A stretch of DNA of 13,148 nt from JAJFVC01 sp039698075 (GCA_039698075.1 JBDKTJ010000172.1:1-13148); one strand, 5' to 3'. Counted from the first letter of the stretch, positions 1-7,316 are shown. A program made the numbers and translations. Notes: generated from the sequence alone by a model not told the origin.

Positions 1-692
1 TTCAGCGACACGTCGAGGGGCGTCGACGTCCCGTCCACGTTCAACAGCAGACGGCCGCGATATTGGCCCGGCGTCGCCTTGCGCGGCACGTGCACCTCGA
101 CCCAAAACAACCCCAAATCGCTCCCGGTGATTTCTATCGGACCGTTCGGCAACAACGGATCGGGCCAAGGACCGCAGTAAAGCGTGGGATAGGGCACGGG
201 CCGGGTATTCACGTATCCTACGCGATAAATCGTGACCCGATCCCGACCGATGCTCCCGTCGCCGCCCTCGCGCTTGAGATCGTCCGACGCCGTCAGCGTG
301 ACGTTGCGGCAGGTCTTTCCAAAATCCGGAATCACGGCCACTTGAAAACTTTCGTACTCATTGCGGGCCGCCTCCAACGACGCCGAGGATCCGCCATGGC
401 CTTTGAACCAATATTTGTTGCTCGGCACTTTCTCCAAACCGTGCTGAATGCCGACCCAAAAATCTTGGGGAGCTTGCGGGCCCAACGACTTGCGCCACGC
501 ATCCCGGGCCGCGACAAATCGACGCAACTGTTCCGAAAACGGCAACCCCCAGTGATCCACGCAATCGCGAAAAACCTGGTCCGACGCCGGCGCCTGCTTA
601 AGCAATTCCGCGTCGGTCGGCTCGGCGGCAGCCAGCGAACCAAACGACATGGCGATGCAGATCGCCATCAAAAACCACGTTTGCATTTTCAT
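1..692 (-). CDS. Secreted DUF4091/GH123-like protein, N-terminal part (runs off left edge)
   Basis: An open frame of 230 codons starts at ATG 692 and is still open at base 1, so the C-terminal part is missing. Residues 1-23 look like a Sec signal peptide (hydrophobic core, then AAA before EPTDAE), so the protein is probably exported. Residues 109-120 (ARNEYESFQVAV), the WPDPLLP segment at 176-182 and the LFWVEVHVP...PGQYRG segment at 195-213 match the beta-sandwich region found at the front of DUF4091 and GH123-type proteins; the catalytic barrel would lie outside the window. The family assignment is from motif recognition. A GAAGG sequence at 701-705, 8 nt upstream, supports the start. It sits 18 nt behind the membrane glycosyltransferase-like gene and is probably the last visible gene of that operon. 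The likely role is hydrolysis or binding of an extracellular glycan; the substrate is unknown. Confidence 0.72.
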   Translation of the reverse strand, partial: MKMQTWFLMAICIAMSFGSLAAAEPTDAELLKQAPASDQVFRDCVDHWGLPFSEQLRRFVAARDAWRKSLGPQAPQDFWVGIQHGLEKVPSNKYWFKGHGGSSASLEAARNEYESFQVAVIPDFGKTCRNVTLTASDDLKREGGDGSIGRDRVTIYRVGYVNTRPVPYPTLYCGPWPDPLLPNGPIEITGSDLGLFWVEVHVPRKATPGQYRGRLLLNVDGTSTPLDVSL

Positions 693-710
693 CGAAAAAA
701 CCTTCGTCGC

Positions 711-2096
711 TTATGCCCAACCGAGATACTGAGCAAAAACCATCAACCACGGCGGCGTCCATGGGTTCCATGTCGGATAGCTGACCGAAAGCACCGAGAA
801 AACCAACAACACCAAAGCCAATCCGCGTGTCCAACGCCGCGCGGCCAATAAGTCCAACGTCGGAAGCATCGCCAACAACCAAAGCGGCGTCATCCAAAAC
901 AACCACCGCAGACCGCACGCCACGCCGCCATAATTGCGATTGATTTCCGGCTGCGTGATGTAAAACGTCAAGCAGGCCGCGGAAATCGCCAAGATGCAGG
1001 CCGCAATCCAACGCAACCGCACGTCTTGACGCTGAAAAAGCCAAAGCATCAAGCCCACGGCGCTGAGCAGCCAAATGGGCGTCAAGGAAAAAACGCCGTG
1101 ATGGCCCACCAAAACGTTCATCGCATAACGCTGTTTGGAAGGCTCGCCGCGATCGACGCCGACCGGATTGCGCCAATAGCTTTCGATCGTCCGGCCTCGT
1201 CGCTGATAGGTGTAGTCGTACCAGTTGTCCGGCCCGGTGCGGTGCAGATAGGCGGGCTCCCACGTGCCCACCGCGACCTGATTGGTGGCAAAGAACGCCG
1301 CGGCCACCAACGCCACGAGCGGCAAAAATCCCAATACCGTCGCGCGGACCGATCGCCACGCCAACAACAACGCCAACGGCGCCAACAACGCCGCCGCCGT
1401 GAATTCGTTGACGACCGCCAGCGAGCCGAACAGTCCAACAACGGCGAAATAGCGCAGCCGTCGTTCGTCGTCGAACCAAATCCGCATGGCCGCATAGACG
1501 ACCGCCGCCGCGCAGACCGCCGCCGGCAGGTGGTTGTTGATCGTCACGACGAACGTTGTCAAATAGGTGCCGAACGAAGCCGCGGCCATGGCGAAAATCC
1601 GCCCCCAATCGGTCGTGCCGAATCGTTCGATCAGACCGGCCAACAGGGCGAAATAGACCACCAGCGGAATCAAATTGAACACGACGAGCATCGCCCGGCC
1701 GATTTCGTAAGGATGCGTGCCGAGCGTCGCCCCGGTGCAACGATAAATCGGCCAATAGACGGCCGCCATCAGCGTGGGCCACAACGGCGGCTTGCTCGAA
1801 TACAGGTGCCCGTTGTGCTTGACCATGTCGATCGTGTCCCAGTTGGGCTGCTGGATCACCTTGTCGATGGCGTACGGTTCGCCGTCCACACGCATCTCTG
1901 GCTCGACCAGCGCCCGAACCGTGCACCAACGACTTCGATCGTTGGCGCTGAGGAACGGCCGCTTCGCGCGATCGGGCTTGTTCACCGCGTCGAGCGACAA
2001 GATTCGCCCCAGCATCGCTCCAACGCTGACCGCGATCAAAAGCCAATACACGCCGCGGCGCAGGCCGGCGCGATCGTCAGGCATCGCATGGTCCAC
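711..2096 (-). CDS. Polytopic membrane protein, GT39/ArnT-like glycosyltransferase candidate
   Basis: This 461-residue protein is mostly hydrophobic, with roughly nine to eleven membrane segments: one near residues 14-33, then several between about 107 and 270, 338-380 and 395-440. A large polar loop follows the first helix (35-100), and SSKPPLWP at 100-107 resembles the SKPP motif seen after the first periplasmic loop in GT39/ArnT-like enzymes, which transfer sugar from a polyprenyl-phosphate donor outside the membrane. The exact family is not certain and no catalytic residue is assigned. The start is GTG at 2096: a strong AAGGAG (2104-2109) lies 7 nt upstream inside the end of the preceding glycosyltransferase gene, whose TGA is only 2 nt away. 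An ATG at 2084 is the alternative. This tight coupling suggests co-translation with the GT2 gene, which may supply its donor lipid. Confidence 0.8.
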   Translation of the reverse strand: MDHAMPDDRAGLRRGVYWLLIAVSVGAMLGRILSLDAVNKPDRAKRPFLSANDRSRWCTVRALVEPEMRVDGEPYAIDKVIQQPNWDTIDMVKHNGHLYSSKPPLWPTLMAAVYWPIYRCTGATLGTHPYEIGRAMLVVFNLIPLVVYFALLAGLIERFGTTDWGRIFAMAAASFGTYLTTFVVTINNHLPAAVCAAAVVYAAMRIWFDDERRLRYFAVVGLFGSLAVVNEFTAAALLAPLALLLAWRSVRATVLGFLPLVALVAAAFFATNQVAVGTWEPAYLHRTGPDNWYDYTYQRRGRTIESYWRNPVGVDRGEPSKQRYAMNVLVGHHGVFSLTPIWLLSAVGLMLWLFQRQDVRLRWIAACILAISAACLTFYITQPEINRNYGGVACGLRWLFWMTPLWLLAMLPTLDLLAARRWTRGLALVLLVFSVLSVSYPTWNPWTPPWLMVFAQYLGWA

Positions 2097-2098
2097 GA

Positions 2099-3037
2099 TC
2101 AGTCTCCTTCAGAACGATCGAAATGGGTGCGTTCGGAAATCGAATAATCCGGCAAGGTCGGCAAGTGATTCGAAACCAACAGTTCGGCGGCAAACCCGAG
2201 AAACAACAACTGTCCGCCAAACAACAGCAAGCCGACCGACCCCAGCAAGACAGGCCCGGCGCAGCACGAAATCGGCGAAGCAACCCGCCACAAAAGCCCC
2301 AACGCGCCCAAGGCAAGCGACGCCAGCCCGATCGTGCCGAACCAATGCTGCGGACGCCGGCCGAAACGAGTCAAAAGCTTGACCGTCAACAAATCTAAAA
2401 AACCTTTGACGAAACGCGTCGCGCCGTATTTTGAGCGGCCGAACCGTCGCGGACGGTGGTGAACGACGATCTCGCCGACCCGAAAACCGCGAGCCGCCGC
2501 CAACACCGGCACAAAGCGATGCAATTCGCCGTAAAGCCGCACCTCGTCCAGCACCTCGCGGCGATAACACTTCATGCCGCAATTATGATCGTGCAGCTTA
2601 ACGCCCGTCAGCCAACTGACCATCCCATTGAACACCCGCGATGGAAAGACCTTGTGCCAAGGATCGTATCGCACCCGCTTCCAACCGCTGACCAAATCAA
2701 GGTGGTCTTCCTCCAACTTGGCCAAAAGCCGCGGGATTTCGTGCGGATCGTCCTGCAAATCGGCGTCCAACGTGACCACCCACCGGCCTCGCGATTGTGC
2801 AAAGCCGGCGCTCAGGGCCGCCGCCTTGCCGAAGTTTCGGCGAAACCGTATGCCCGACACCCGCGAATCCTCGGCCGCCAGACGACAAATCGTCGCCCAA
2901 GACGAATCGGTCGATCCGTCATCGACCATCGTGATTTCCATCTCATAACCATGTGCGGCCGCCACTTCAGACAATTCCTGATGCAGCGGTGCAAGGCTAT
3001 CGGCTTCGTTGAAGACGGGAATAACGATCGAAAGCAT
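2099..3037 (-). CDS. Family 2 glycosyltransferase, DPM1/GtrB-like, with C-terminal membrane anchor
   Basis: The 312-residue protein has a GT-A fold signature: MLSIVIPVFNEADSL at the N-terminus, VDDGSTD at 38-44 for the nucleotide, DADLQDDP at 91-98 for the metal, and the HHRPRRFGRSKYG segment around 193-205. Two hydrophobic segments at about 233-254 and 262-285 anchor it. This is the layout of polyprenyl-phosphate sugar synthases, which move a sugar from an NDP donor onto a lipid carrier on the cytoplasmic side; which sugar cannot be read from the sequence. The frame continues upstream to a TTG at 3100, but the added 21 residues are not family-like and the fold begins at the ATG, so 3037 is preferred despite no clear ribosome binding site. 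It lies between a flippase-like gene and a GT39-like gene, which suits a role as supplier of a lipid-linked sugar. Confidence 0.9.
   Translation of the reverse strand: MLSIVIPVFNEADSLAPLHQELSEVAAAHGYEMEITMVDDGSTDSSWATICRLAAEDSRVSGIRFRRNFGKAAALSAGFAQSRGRWVVTLDADLQDDPHEIPRLLAKLEEDHLDLVSGWKRVRYDPWHKVFPSRVFNGMVSWLTGVKLHDHNCGMKCYRREVLDEVRLYGELHRFVPVLAAARGFRVGEIVVHHRPRRFGRSKYGATRFVKGFLDLLTVKLLTRFGRRPQHWFGTIGLASLALGALGLLWRVASPISCCAGPVLLGSVGLLLFGGQLLFLGFAAELLVSNHLPTLPDYSISERTHFDRSEGD
2104..2109 (-). promoter_or_regulatory. Ribosome binding site deciding the GTG start at 2096
   Basis: AAGGAG on the minus strand is placed 7 nt before GTG 2096 and lies within the last codons of the upstream GT2 gene. 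It favours the GTG over the in-frame ATG at 2084, and its overlap with the upstream reading frame fits translational coupling. Confidence 0.65.
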
Positions 3038-3110
3038 GGGCGGGCTTGTCCGGAGGCGGGAACGCAACGGGAGTCGGAAGCCAATCGGGGAAAATCGCAA
3101 GGTGGGGACG

Positions 3111-4073
3111 TCAAACGCCGTTCCGCCGATCGCCGGCCGAGGACTTCGGACCTCGAACTCCCAAATATAGGATACCCGATATTGCCAACTCTGCCACTAG
3201 CCCCACCAGCCGCAAAAGCACGGCGCTAATCAGCGAAACGCCACCACCCAAATGAGGCACCATCAGCTCCGCAAGCACGGCTTCCCGAACCACCGCGCCG
3301 CCTGGCACAAACGATACAAACCCGGCAACCGTCGCCAAGGTCACGGCAGCCGTATGTAAAGGCAACTGTATCAATGGGTTAGGATCCGCGACACCCAGCG
3401 CCCTCAAAACAGCCCAAAACCCAAAACCCTGGACAATCCAGCCCATGCCGGTCAAAAGCCAGCCAACCAGCATCGCGCGGAATCCCAAACCCCACAGTTT
3501 ACCCACAACACCAGGGTTTTTGCGTCCAACGCCGACCAGTCGCGTCAGACGGCGAAACAGCGGCGGCACGGTGGGCAGGCCTGCCACGAGCATGAGGCCC
3601 ACGGAGGCCCAAAACAGCAGTGGTTCGGCATGAAACCAGAAGACCACGATCGCCCCGGCCAGCATCGCGCCGGTGGCCATCATCGTCAGAGTCTCGAAGA
3701 ATACGGCTGCGGCGGCCAGGGCGGTGTCCACCCCTTGGCCACGAACCAATCCGGCCCGCAAAATCACGACCATCGCCTTGCCGGGCACGTATTTGCCGAG
3801 ATGTCCGACGTAATAGGCCCGAAGCGTCTGCCCAAGTCCGACCTGCTGGCCCAAAACCCGCAAAAGATAAAACCAAAACACCCCGCAAAGCAGGGTTCCG
3901 GCCAAGTAAAGAAGAGCGGCGAGGACCAGCCAGCCGACCTTCAACCGTGGCGGATTGCTGCTCAACTGCCGCCAAGCGTCGGCGATGGTGTGGTGAAGGA
4001 ACCAAACGACGACTCCGACGATCAGCAATTTGACCGCTGCGGCGCCCCATCGTTTCCATCGAGAATGCTTCAT
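3111..4073 (-). CDS. Lysylphosphatidylglycerol synthase TM-region/UPF0104-like flippase family protein
   Basis: The 320-residue protein has about seven to eight membrane helices and no soluble catalytic domain. GKYVPGK at 93-99 and the VPGGAVVREAVL segment near 256-267 are the two conserved signatures of the LPG_synthase_TM (UPF0104) family. Members include the flippase part of MprF and many uncharacterised proteins encoded with glycosyltransferases. It probably moves or holds a lipid substrate in the inner membrane; lysyl-PG synthesis is not implied because the synthase domain is absent. It is the first gene of the minus-strand operon. The ATG at 4073 is about 15 nt from the predicted transcription start, so the leader is short and there is no Shine-Dalgarno sequence. 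The following GT2 gene starts 73 nt after its TGA. Confidence 0.85.
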   Translation of the reverse strand: MKHSRWKRWGAAAVKLLIVGVVVWFLHHTIADAWRQLSSNPPRLKVGWLVLAALLYLAGTLLCGVFWFYLLRVLGQQVGLGQTLRAYYVGHLGKYVPGKAMVVILRAGLVRGQGVDTALAAAAVFFETLTMMATGAMLAGAIVVFWFHAEPLLFWASVGLMLVAGLPTVPPLFRRLTRLVGVGRKNPGVVGKLWGLGFRAMLVGWLLTGMGWIVQGFGFWAVLRALGVADPNPLIQLPLHTAAVTLATVAGFVSFVPGGAVVREAVLAELMVPHLGGGVSLISAVLLRLVGLVAELAISGILYLGVRGPKSSAGDRRNGV

Positions 4074-4094
4074 GGGCGGGATTTTCCATCAACT

Positions 4095-4123
4095 ATTGTG
4101 ACAGGCGTCGTCGCGCCGTTCAA
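4095..4123 (-). promoter_or_regulatory. Candidate sigma70-type promoter of the membrane glycosylation operon
   Basis: On the minus strand TTGAAC (4118-4123) and CACAAT (4095-4100) are separated by exactly 17 nt, each with four of six consensus bases. The predicted start near 4088 leaves a leader of about 15 nt before ATG 4073. It is read from the sequence only. Confidence 0.45.
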
Positions 4124-4152
4124 GCGGTATTTCGTCTGCACGTCAACGGGGC

Positions 4153-4181
4153 TTGGCAAGCCGCGTTTCGGATGCTATTCT
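4153..4181 (+). promoter_or_regulatory. Candidate sigma70-type promoter of the tRNA-Phe gene
   Basis: TTGGCA (4153-4158, five of six consensus bases) and TATTCT (4176-4181, four of six) have a 17-nt spacer. A start near 4188 would give a roughly 68-nt 5' leader to be removed by RNase P. It diverges from the operon promoter at 4095-4123. Confidence 0.55.
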
Positions 4182-4255
4182 TAAATTCCTTTTACCGTGC
4201 GGCCGGACGAAAACCCAACCGGTTCGAGTCCCGATCCCGAGCGGTTCATGCGTTC

Positions 4256-4328
<73 letters not shown>

Positions 4329-4334
4329 CTTCAT

Positions 4335-4394
4335 GGAAACGAGGCCTGGCAATTACTTGCAATTGTCGGGCCTTCTTCGTTTCCGGACTTTTTT
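4335..4394 (+). terminator. Intrinsic terminator-like hairpin after tRNA-Phe
   Basis: An imperfect inverted repeat covers 4335-4384. GGAAACGA pairs with TCGTTTCC, GGCC with GGCC and CAATT with AATTG around a 6-nt loop (4355-4360), with a small bulge on the 3' arm. Six T residues follow at 4389-4394. It begins 6 nt after the mature tRNA end. Confidence 0.65.
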
Positions 4395-4479
4395 GGGGCT
4401 GTCACCTTGGACCGGGCCGGAAAACTAGGCCTAAAAAAAACGTCAACGCAGCACCGGCTCGTCCGGCCGCCGATTCACC

Positions 4480-4508
4480 TTGTGACGCCCTAATGGGTGG
4501 CTTATAAT
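4480..4508 (+). promoter_or_regulatory. Strong sigma70-type promoter of the CDF gene, near-leaderless
   Basis: TTGTGA (4480-4485) and a perfect TATAAT (4503-4508) are separated by 17 nt. The expected start is near 4515, only about 3 nt before ATG 4518. The -10 box lies inside the alternative in-frame extension that begins at GTG 4497, which argues against that extension. Confidence 0.65.
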
Positions 4509-4517
4509 GGATCGACT

Positions 4518-5960
4518 ATGGAAACCACCCAGGCAAAACCGTCCAACCACGCTGACCACGAAAAGAGCAACGTCGCCTTGGCGTCGCTTTTGGCCGCCGT
4601 CTTGCTGACCAGCACGAAACTTGGCATCGGCTGGTGGACCAACAGCTTGGGCATTCTCTCGGAGGCCGCCCACTCGGGGCTCGACTTGGTGGCTGCCGCC
4701 GTGACGCTTTGGGCCGTTCGCGTGTCCAGCCGGCCGGCCGATCGGGAGCACAGCTACGGCCACGGAAAGGTCGAAAACCTTTCGGCCCTGTTCGAGACGG
4801 TTCTTCTGCTGGTCACGTGTTTTTGGATCATCCTCGAGGCCGTCGATCGGTTGTTCCGCGCCGAATCGATCCAAGTCAATCCCAACATTTGGGCCTTTTT
4901 GGTCGTGATTCTCTCGATCGTCGTCGACTTCTCGCGTTCGAGGGCCCTGCAACGAGCCGCCAACAAATACGCCAGTCAAGCGCTCGAGGCCGACGCGCTG
5001 CACTTTTCAACCGACATCTGGTCGTCGGCCGTCGTGTTGTTCGGCCTGGGCGCCGTGTGGATCGGCGAGCGTTTTGCGATGCCCTGGTTGGCGCACGCCG
5101 ACGCGTTGGCGGCGTTGGGGGTCGCGGCGATCGTCGTCAGCGTCAGCTTGCGACTGGGCAAAAAATCGGTCGACGATTTGTTGGACAGTGTGCCGGGCAC
5201 GCTCCGCGATCAGGTCACGGCCGCCGCCCAACGAGTGCCGGGCGTCGAAAATGTGACTCGCCTTCGGTTGCGTCGCAGCGGACCGGAAATGTTCGCGGAC
5301 ATTACGCTGGCGGTCGGGCGGGCGGCGGCGTTCGAGCGAGCGCACGACATCGCCCATCAGGTGGAAGACGCCGTGCACGAGTTTTTGCCCAATGCCGACG
5401 TGGTGGTTCACGTTGAGCCGATCACCCCCGGCGAGGAAGACGTCACCACGGTGGTTCGGCTGCTGGCGGCCCGACACGGACTCGGCGCGCACGGCATTCG
5501 GATTTACGAAGAAAACCGCCAACGGTGGCTCGAGTTGCATCTCGAGGTGAGCGACTCGCTGCTGCTCGACGAAGCGCATCGTCAGGCGACGGAGTTCGAG
5601 CGGGCGCTCCGCAAAAGTCTGCCCGGCGTCACACGCATCGTCACGCATCTAGAGCCCACGGGCGACGCGGCGGCCACCGTCCGAGGCGAACCGGCCGGCG
5701 CCGTGGAGGTTCAAAAGGCGATCGGCGAGTTTTTGCAGGACTACCCGCTGCGCGTCAAGCCGCACGACCTCCGCGTGCAATGGGCCTGCGGCGAGTTGGC
5801 CGTCTCGTTCCATTGCGAGCTGGCCGCCGCGACTGCCATCACCGAGGCCCACGATTTGACCGTCCGGCTCGAAGAATATCTGCGCAGCCGCGTGGCCGGG
5901 CTCGGCAGGGTCGTCATTCACGTCGAGCCGGAAAAAACCGCCGTCGGCTCAAGGCAGTAG
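4518..5960 (+). CDS. Cation diffusion facilitator with three tandem C-terminal domains
   Basis: The 480-residue protein is a CDF/MTP-family metal/proton antiporter that would export a divalent metal from the cytoplasm. About six membrane helices span residues 20-212. The paired metal-site motifs are HSGLD in helix 2 (H52, D56) and HFSTD in helix 5 (H162, D166), a two-His/two-Asp set typical of zinc-type members; EHSYGHGKVE at 77-86 is the family signature. Family members are usually about 300 residues, with one cytoplasmic dimer domain. Here that domain (about 224-301, ending HVEP) is followed by two further segments of similar plan, 312-380 (ending HLEP) and 397-473 (ending HVEP). ATG 4518 was chosen over GTG 4497 because a perfect -10 box lies between them. 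There is no Shine-Dalgarno sequence. Its 3' end overlaps the convergent MgtE-like gene by 12 bp. Confidence 0.92.
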   Translation: METTQAKPSNHADHEKSNVALASLLAAVLLTSTKLGIGWWTNSLGILSEAAHSGLDLVAAAVTLWAVRVSSRPADREHSYGHGKVENLSALFETVLLLVTCFWIILEAVDRLFRAESIQVNPNIWAFLVVILSIVVDFSRSRALQRAANKYASQALEADALHFSTDIWSSAVVLFGLGAVWIGERFAMPWLAHADALAALGVAAIVVSVSLRLGKKSVDDLLDSVPGTLRDQVTAAAQRVPGVENVTRLRLRRSGPEMFADITLAVGRAAAFERAHDIAHQVEDAVHEFLPNADVVVHVEPITPGEEDVTTVVRLLAARHGLGAHGIRIYEENRQRWLELHLEVSDSLLLDEAHRQATEFERALRKSLPGVTRIVTHLEPTGDAAATVRGEPAGAVEVQKAIGEFLQDYPLRVKPHDLRVQWACGELAVSFHCELAAATAITEAHDLTVRLEEYLRSRVAGLGRVVIHVEPEKTAVGSRQ

Positions 5961-6938
5961 CCACCGGGCCAGATTGAAGTAGCACATCAGCGTGACGACG
6001 TCGGTCGTGGCCAGGATGACTGGGCCGGCGGCCACCTGGGGATCGAGCTTCAGACGCCGCAGCAGGTTCGGCACCATCGCTCCGAAAATGGCCGCCGCGG
6101 CGACGCCCGTGGCGATTCCGCCCAGCGTGCACGCCGCTAGGGCCAAATGCCGTCGCCAGAACAACGCGACCAACCCGACCACCAATCCGCTGGCGACGCC
6201 GAGCAAAAGCCCCACGACCAATTCGCGCCGCAATCGCCGGACGATCGCCGGCCACGTGGGCGTCTGCCCTCGCAAAATTTGCAGACTCAAGCTGAGCGAC
6301 TGAATACTGACGCTTTCGGCCAACGCCAGCACGACGGGAATGAACAACGCCAGCGCGACGACGCGTTCGAGCTCCGCCTGAAAGATGCCGCTCAAAAAGG
6401 CCGCCGCCACGCCTCCGGTGACGTTGCACATCAGCCACGGAAACCGCGAGCGAAACGCCGTCCAAGGGTTGCGATGTTTCGCGCGGGCCAAATGAACGCC
6501 GATCAACTGAAACAAATCGTCGGTCAGCCCGGCGCCCAGATCGCGCAATTCATCGGTGTAGAGTTCGACGTCGATCGCGCCGATCAATCGCCGCTGCCGG
6601 TCGATCACCGGAAACGCCAAGAACCGGTGCAGCACGAAAAACTCGCACGCGTCGAGCACCGTCGCGTCGTCGGGCAACGCGATCACGTTGCGAATCATGA
6701 TGTCGGAAAGCCGTGTCTCCGGCGGACTCAACAGCATCGCTCTGGCGGGGATCACGCCCACCAACCGCTGGGCGTCGTCCACCACGTAGAAATACACGAT
6801 CCGAGCCGGCGGCGGCGATTGTCGCACCGCATCGAGCGCCTCGCCGACCGTGAGATGGACTTGCAGCCGAGCCAACTCGGTCCGCATGTGTTGTGCGACG
6901 GGCTCTTCCAGATTGATTTCCGTAACGGGGTTAGGCAT
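5949..6938 (-). CDS. MgtE-like magnesium/divalent cation transporter, CBS pair plus membrane domain
   Basis: The 329-residue protein has two CBS domains (about 14-75 and 76-137) followed by five membrane helices (about 165-325). RFPWLMCNVTGG at 165-176 and the C-terminal LDPQVAAGPV...TTDVVTL region (298-316, with D313 at the place of the conserved pore Asp) mark the MgtE family of Mg2+ channels/transporters. Typical MgtE is about 450 residues with an extra N-terminal superhelical domain, absent here. In helix 2 the usual AGNxGxQ reads AESVSIQ (207-213): Gln is kept but Gly-Asn is replaced, so selectivity may differ. The chosen start is ATG 6938; an in-frame TTG at 6968 would add ten residues. 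No clear ribosome binding site is seen. CBS domains suggest gating by adenine nucleotide or Mg2+, inferred from the family. Confidence 0.87.
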   Translation of the reverse strand: MPNPVTEINLEEPVAQHMRTELARLQVHLTVGEALDAVRQSPPPARIVYFYVVDDAQRLVGVIPARAMLLSPPETRLSDIMIRNVIALPDDATVLDACEFFVLHRFLAFPVIDRQRRLIGAIDVELYTDELRDLGAGLTDDLFQLIGVHLARAKHRNPWTAFRSRFPWLMCNVTGGVAAAFLSGIFQAELERVVALALFIPVVLALAESVSIQSLSLSLQILRGQTPTWPAIVRRLRRELVVGLLLGVASGLVVGLVALFWRRHLALAACTLGGIATGVAAAAIFGAMVPNLLRRLKLDPQVAAGPVILATTDVVTLMCYFNLARWLLP

Positions 6939-7084
6939 GGCAGGCAGACACCGTGAAGGCTTTTCCAATGGGGCACACGGTTTTCATCGACAACCGGACC
7001 GTATGCAAAAAACAACAATTCCAACACAATTGTATCGTCCTACGGACGCCTCGAAAAGTTCACCCTCGGCGTCATCGCAGCGGA
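6939..7084. other. Gene-free stretch upstream of the MgtE-like gene
   Basis: No convincing coding sequence is seen. On the minus strand TACAAT (plus bases 7029-7034) is a near-consensus -10 box about 90 nt before the MgtE-like ATG, but no good -35 hexamer is found 16-18 nt further upstream, so the promoter call is weak. Confidence 0.3.
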
Positions 7085-7172
7085 CAAGTGCGGAAAGAGC
7101 GTCAGGCGGCCACTCGGCCGAACGACCGCTGGAGCATGGACTTCATGGCCGAGCCGTTGTTCGGCGTCCGCC
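7085..7172 (+). pseudogene. Fragment of an IS3-family transposase (OrfB, start of integrase domain)
   Basis: About 28 codons are recognisable. A basic stretch (RKERQ) is followed by RPNDRWSMDF, which matches the RPNxRWSMDFV segment leading into the DDE integrase core of IS3-family OrfB, then MAEPLFGVRR, matching the (D/A)xLxxGRR continuation. Similarity then stops abruptly, just before a long palindrome at 7185. The catalytic residues, the rest of the domain and any start signal are missing, so this is a dead remnant. The plus-strand orientation agrees with the downstream repeats that look like IS right ends. Confidence 0.6.
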
Positions 7173-7184
7173 GCACGAGTTCGC

Positions 7185-7222
7185 GGCTTTGGAGGGCCGG
7201 CCTAGGCCGGCCCTCCAAAGCC
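7185..7222. repeat. 38-bp perfect palindrome
   Basis: The two 19-nt arms meet with no spacer at CCT|AGG (7201-7206); the left arm reads GGCTTTGGAGGGCCGGCCT. It lies between the transposase fragment and the IS-end-like repeats. As RNA it could form a very GC-rich hairpin, but no T-tract follows on either strand. It may be a REP-like element, a palindrome left by rearrangement, or a structured insertion target. Confidence 0.85.
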
Positions 7223-7229
7223 CTACCGA

Positions 7230-7266
7230 CTAACCTTTCACTTGGATCAAAGTTGGGGAGCACCTC
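7230..7266 (+). repeat. Direct repeat copy 1, IS3-type right-end candidate
   Basis: This is a 37-nt unit beginning CTAACCTTTC and ending GGAGCACCTC, followed by A so that the edge reads CA as IS3-family right ends do. It shares 32 of 37 positions with the copy at 7280. Its reverse complement, starting TGAGGTGCTCCCC, has the general look of IS3-family terminal repeats. That identity is inferred from pattern only. Confidence 0.6.
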
Positions 7267-7279
7267 AAAATCCTGTTGG

Positions 7280-7316
7280 CTAACCTTCCAACTGGATCAA
7301 AGTCGGGTAGCACCTC
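7280..7316 (+). repeat. Direct repeat copy 2, IS3-type right-end candidate
   Basis: This is the second 37-nt unit, beginning CTAACCTTCC and ending GGTAGCACCTC, in the same orientation as copy 1 and offset by 50 bp. It has five substitutions relative to copy 1. Two same-direction ends suggest either successive insertions followed by deletion or duplication of one end. Confidence 0.6.

Noticed and set aside
332..643. Small minus-strand frame of 103 codons
   Set aside because: It overlaps the secreted DUF4091-like gene in another frame. That frame has a signal peptide and recognisable motifs but runs off the window edge.
598..2046. Long 482-codon frame on the minus strand over the GT39-like gene, and a 373-codon plus-strand frame at 1026-2147
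   Set aside because: Both are basic or low-complexity shadow translations typical of high-GC DNA. The frame at 711-2096 has membrane helices, a ribosome binding site and operon spacing.
3038..3100. TTG-initiated N-terminal extension of the GT2 gene
   Set aside because: The added residues are not family-like, there is no ribosome binding site, and the fold starts exactly at ATG 3037.
4221..4234. T-arm-like sequence GGTTCGAGTC upstream of tRNA-Phe, possible tRNA remnant
   Set aside because: Only about three of five stem pairs form, and no acceptor, D or anticodon arm is found around it.
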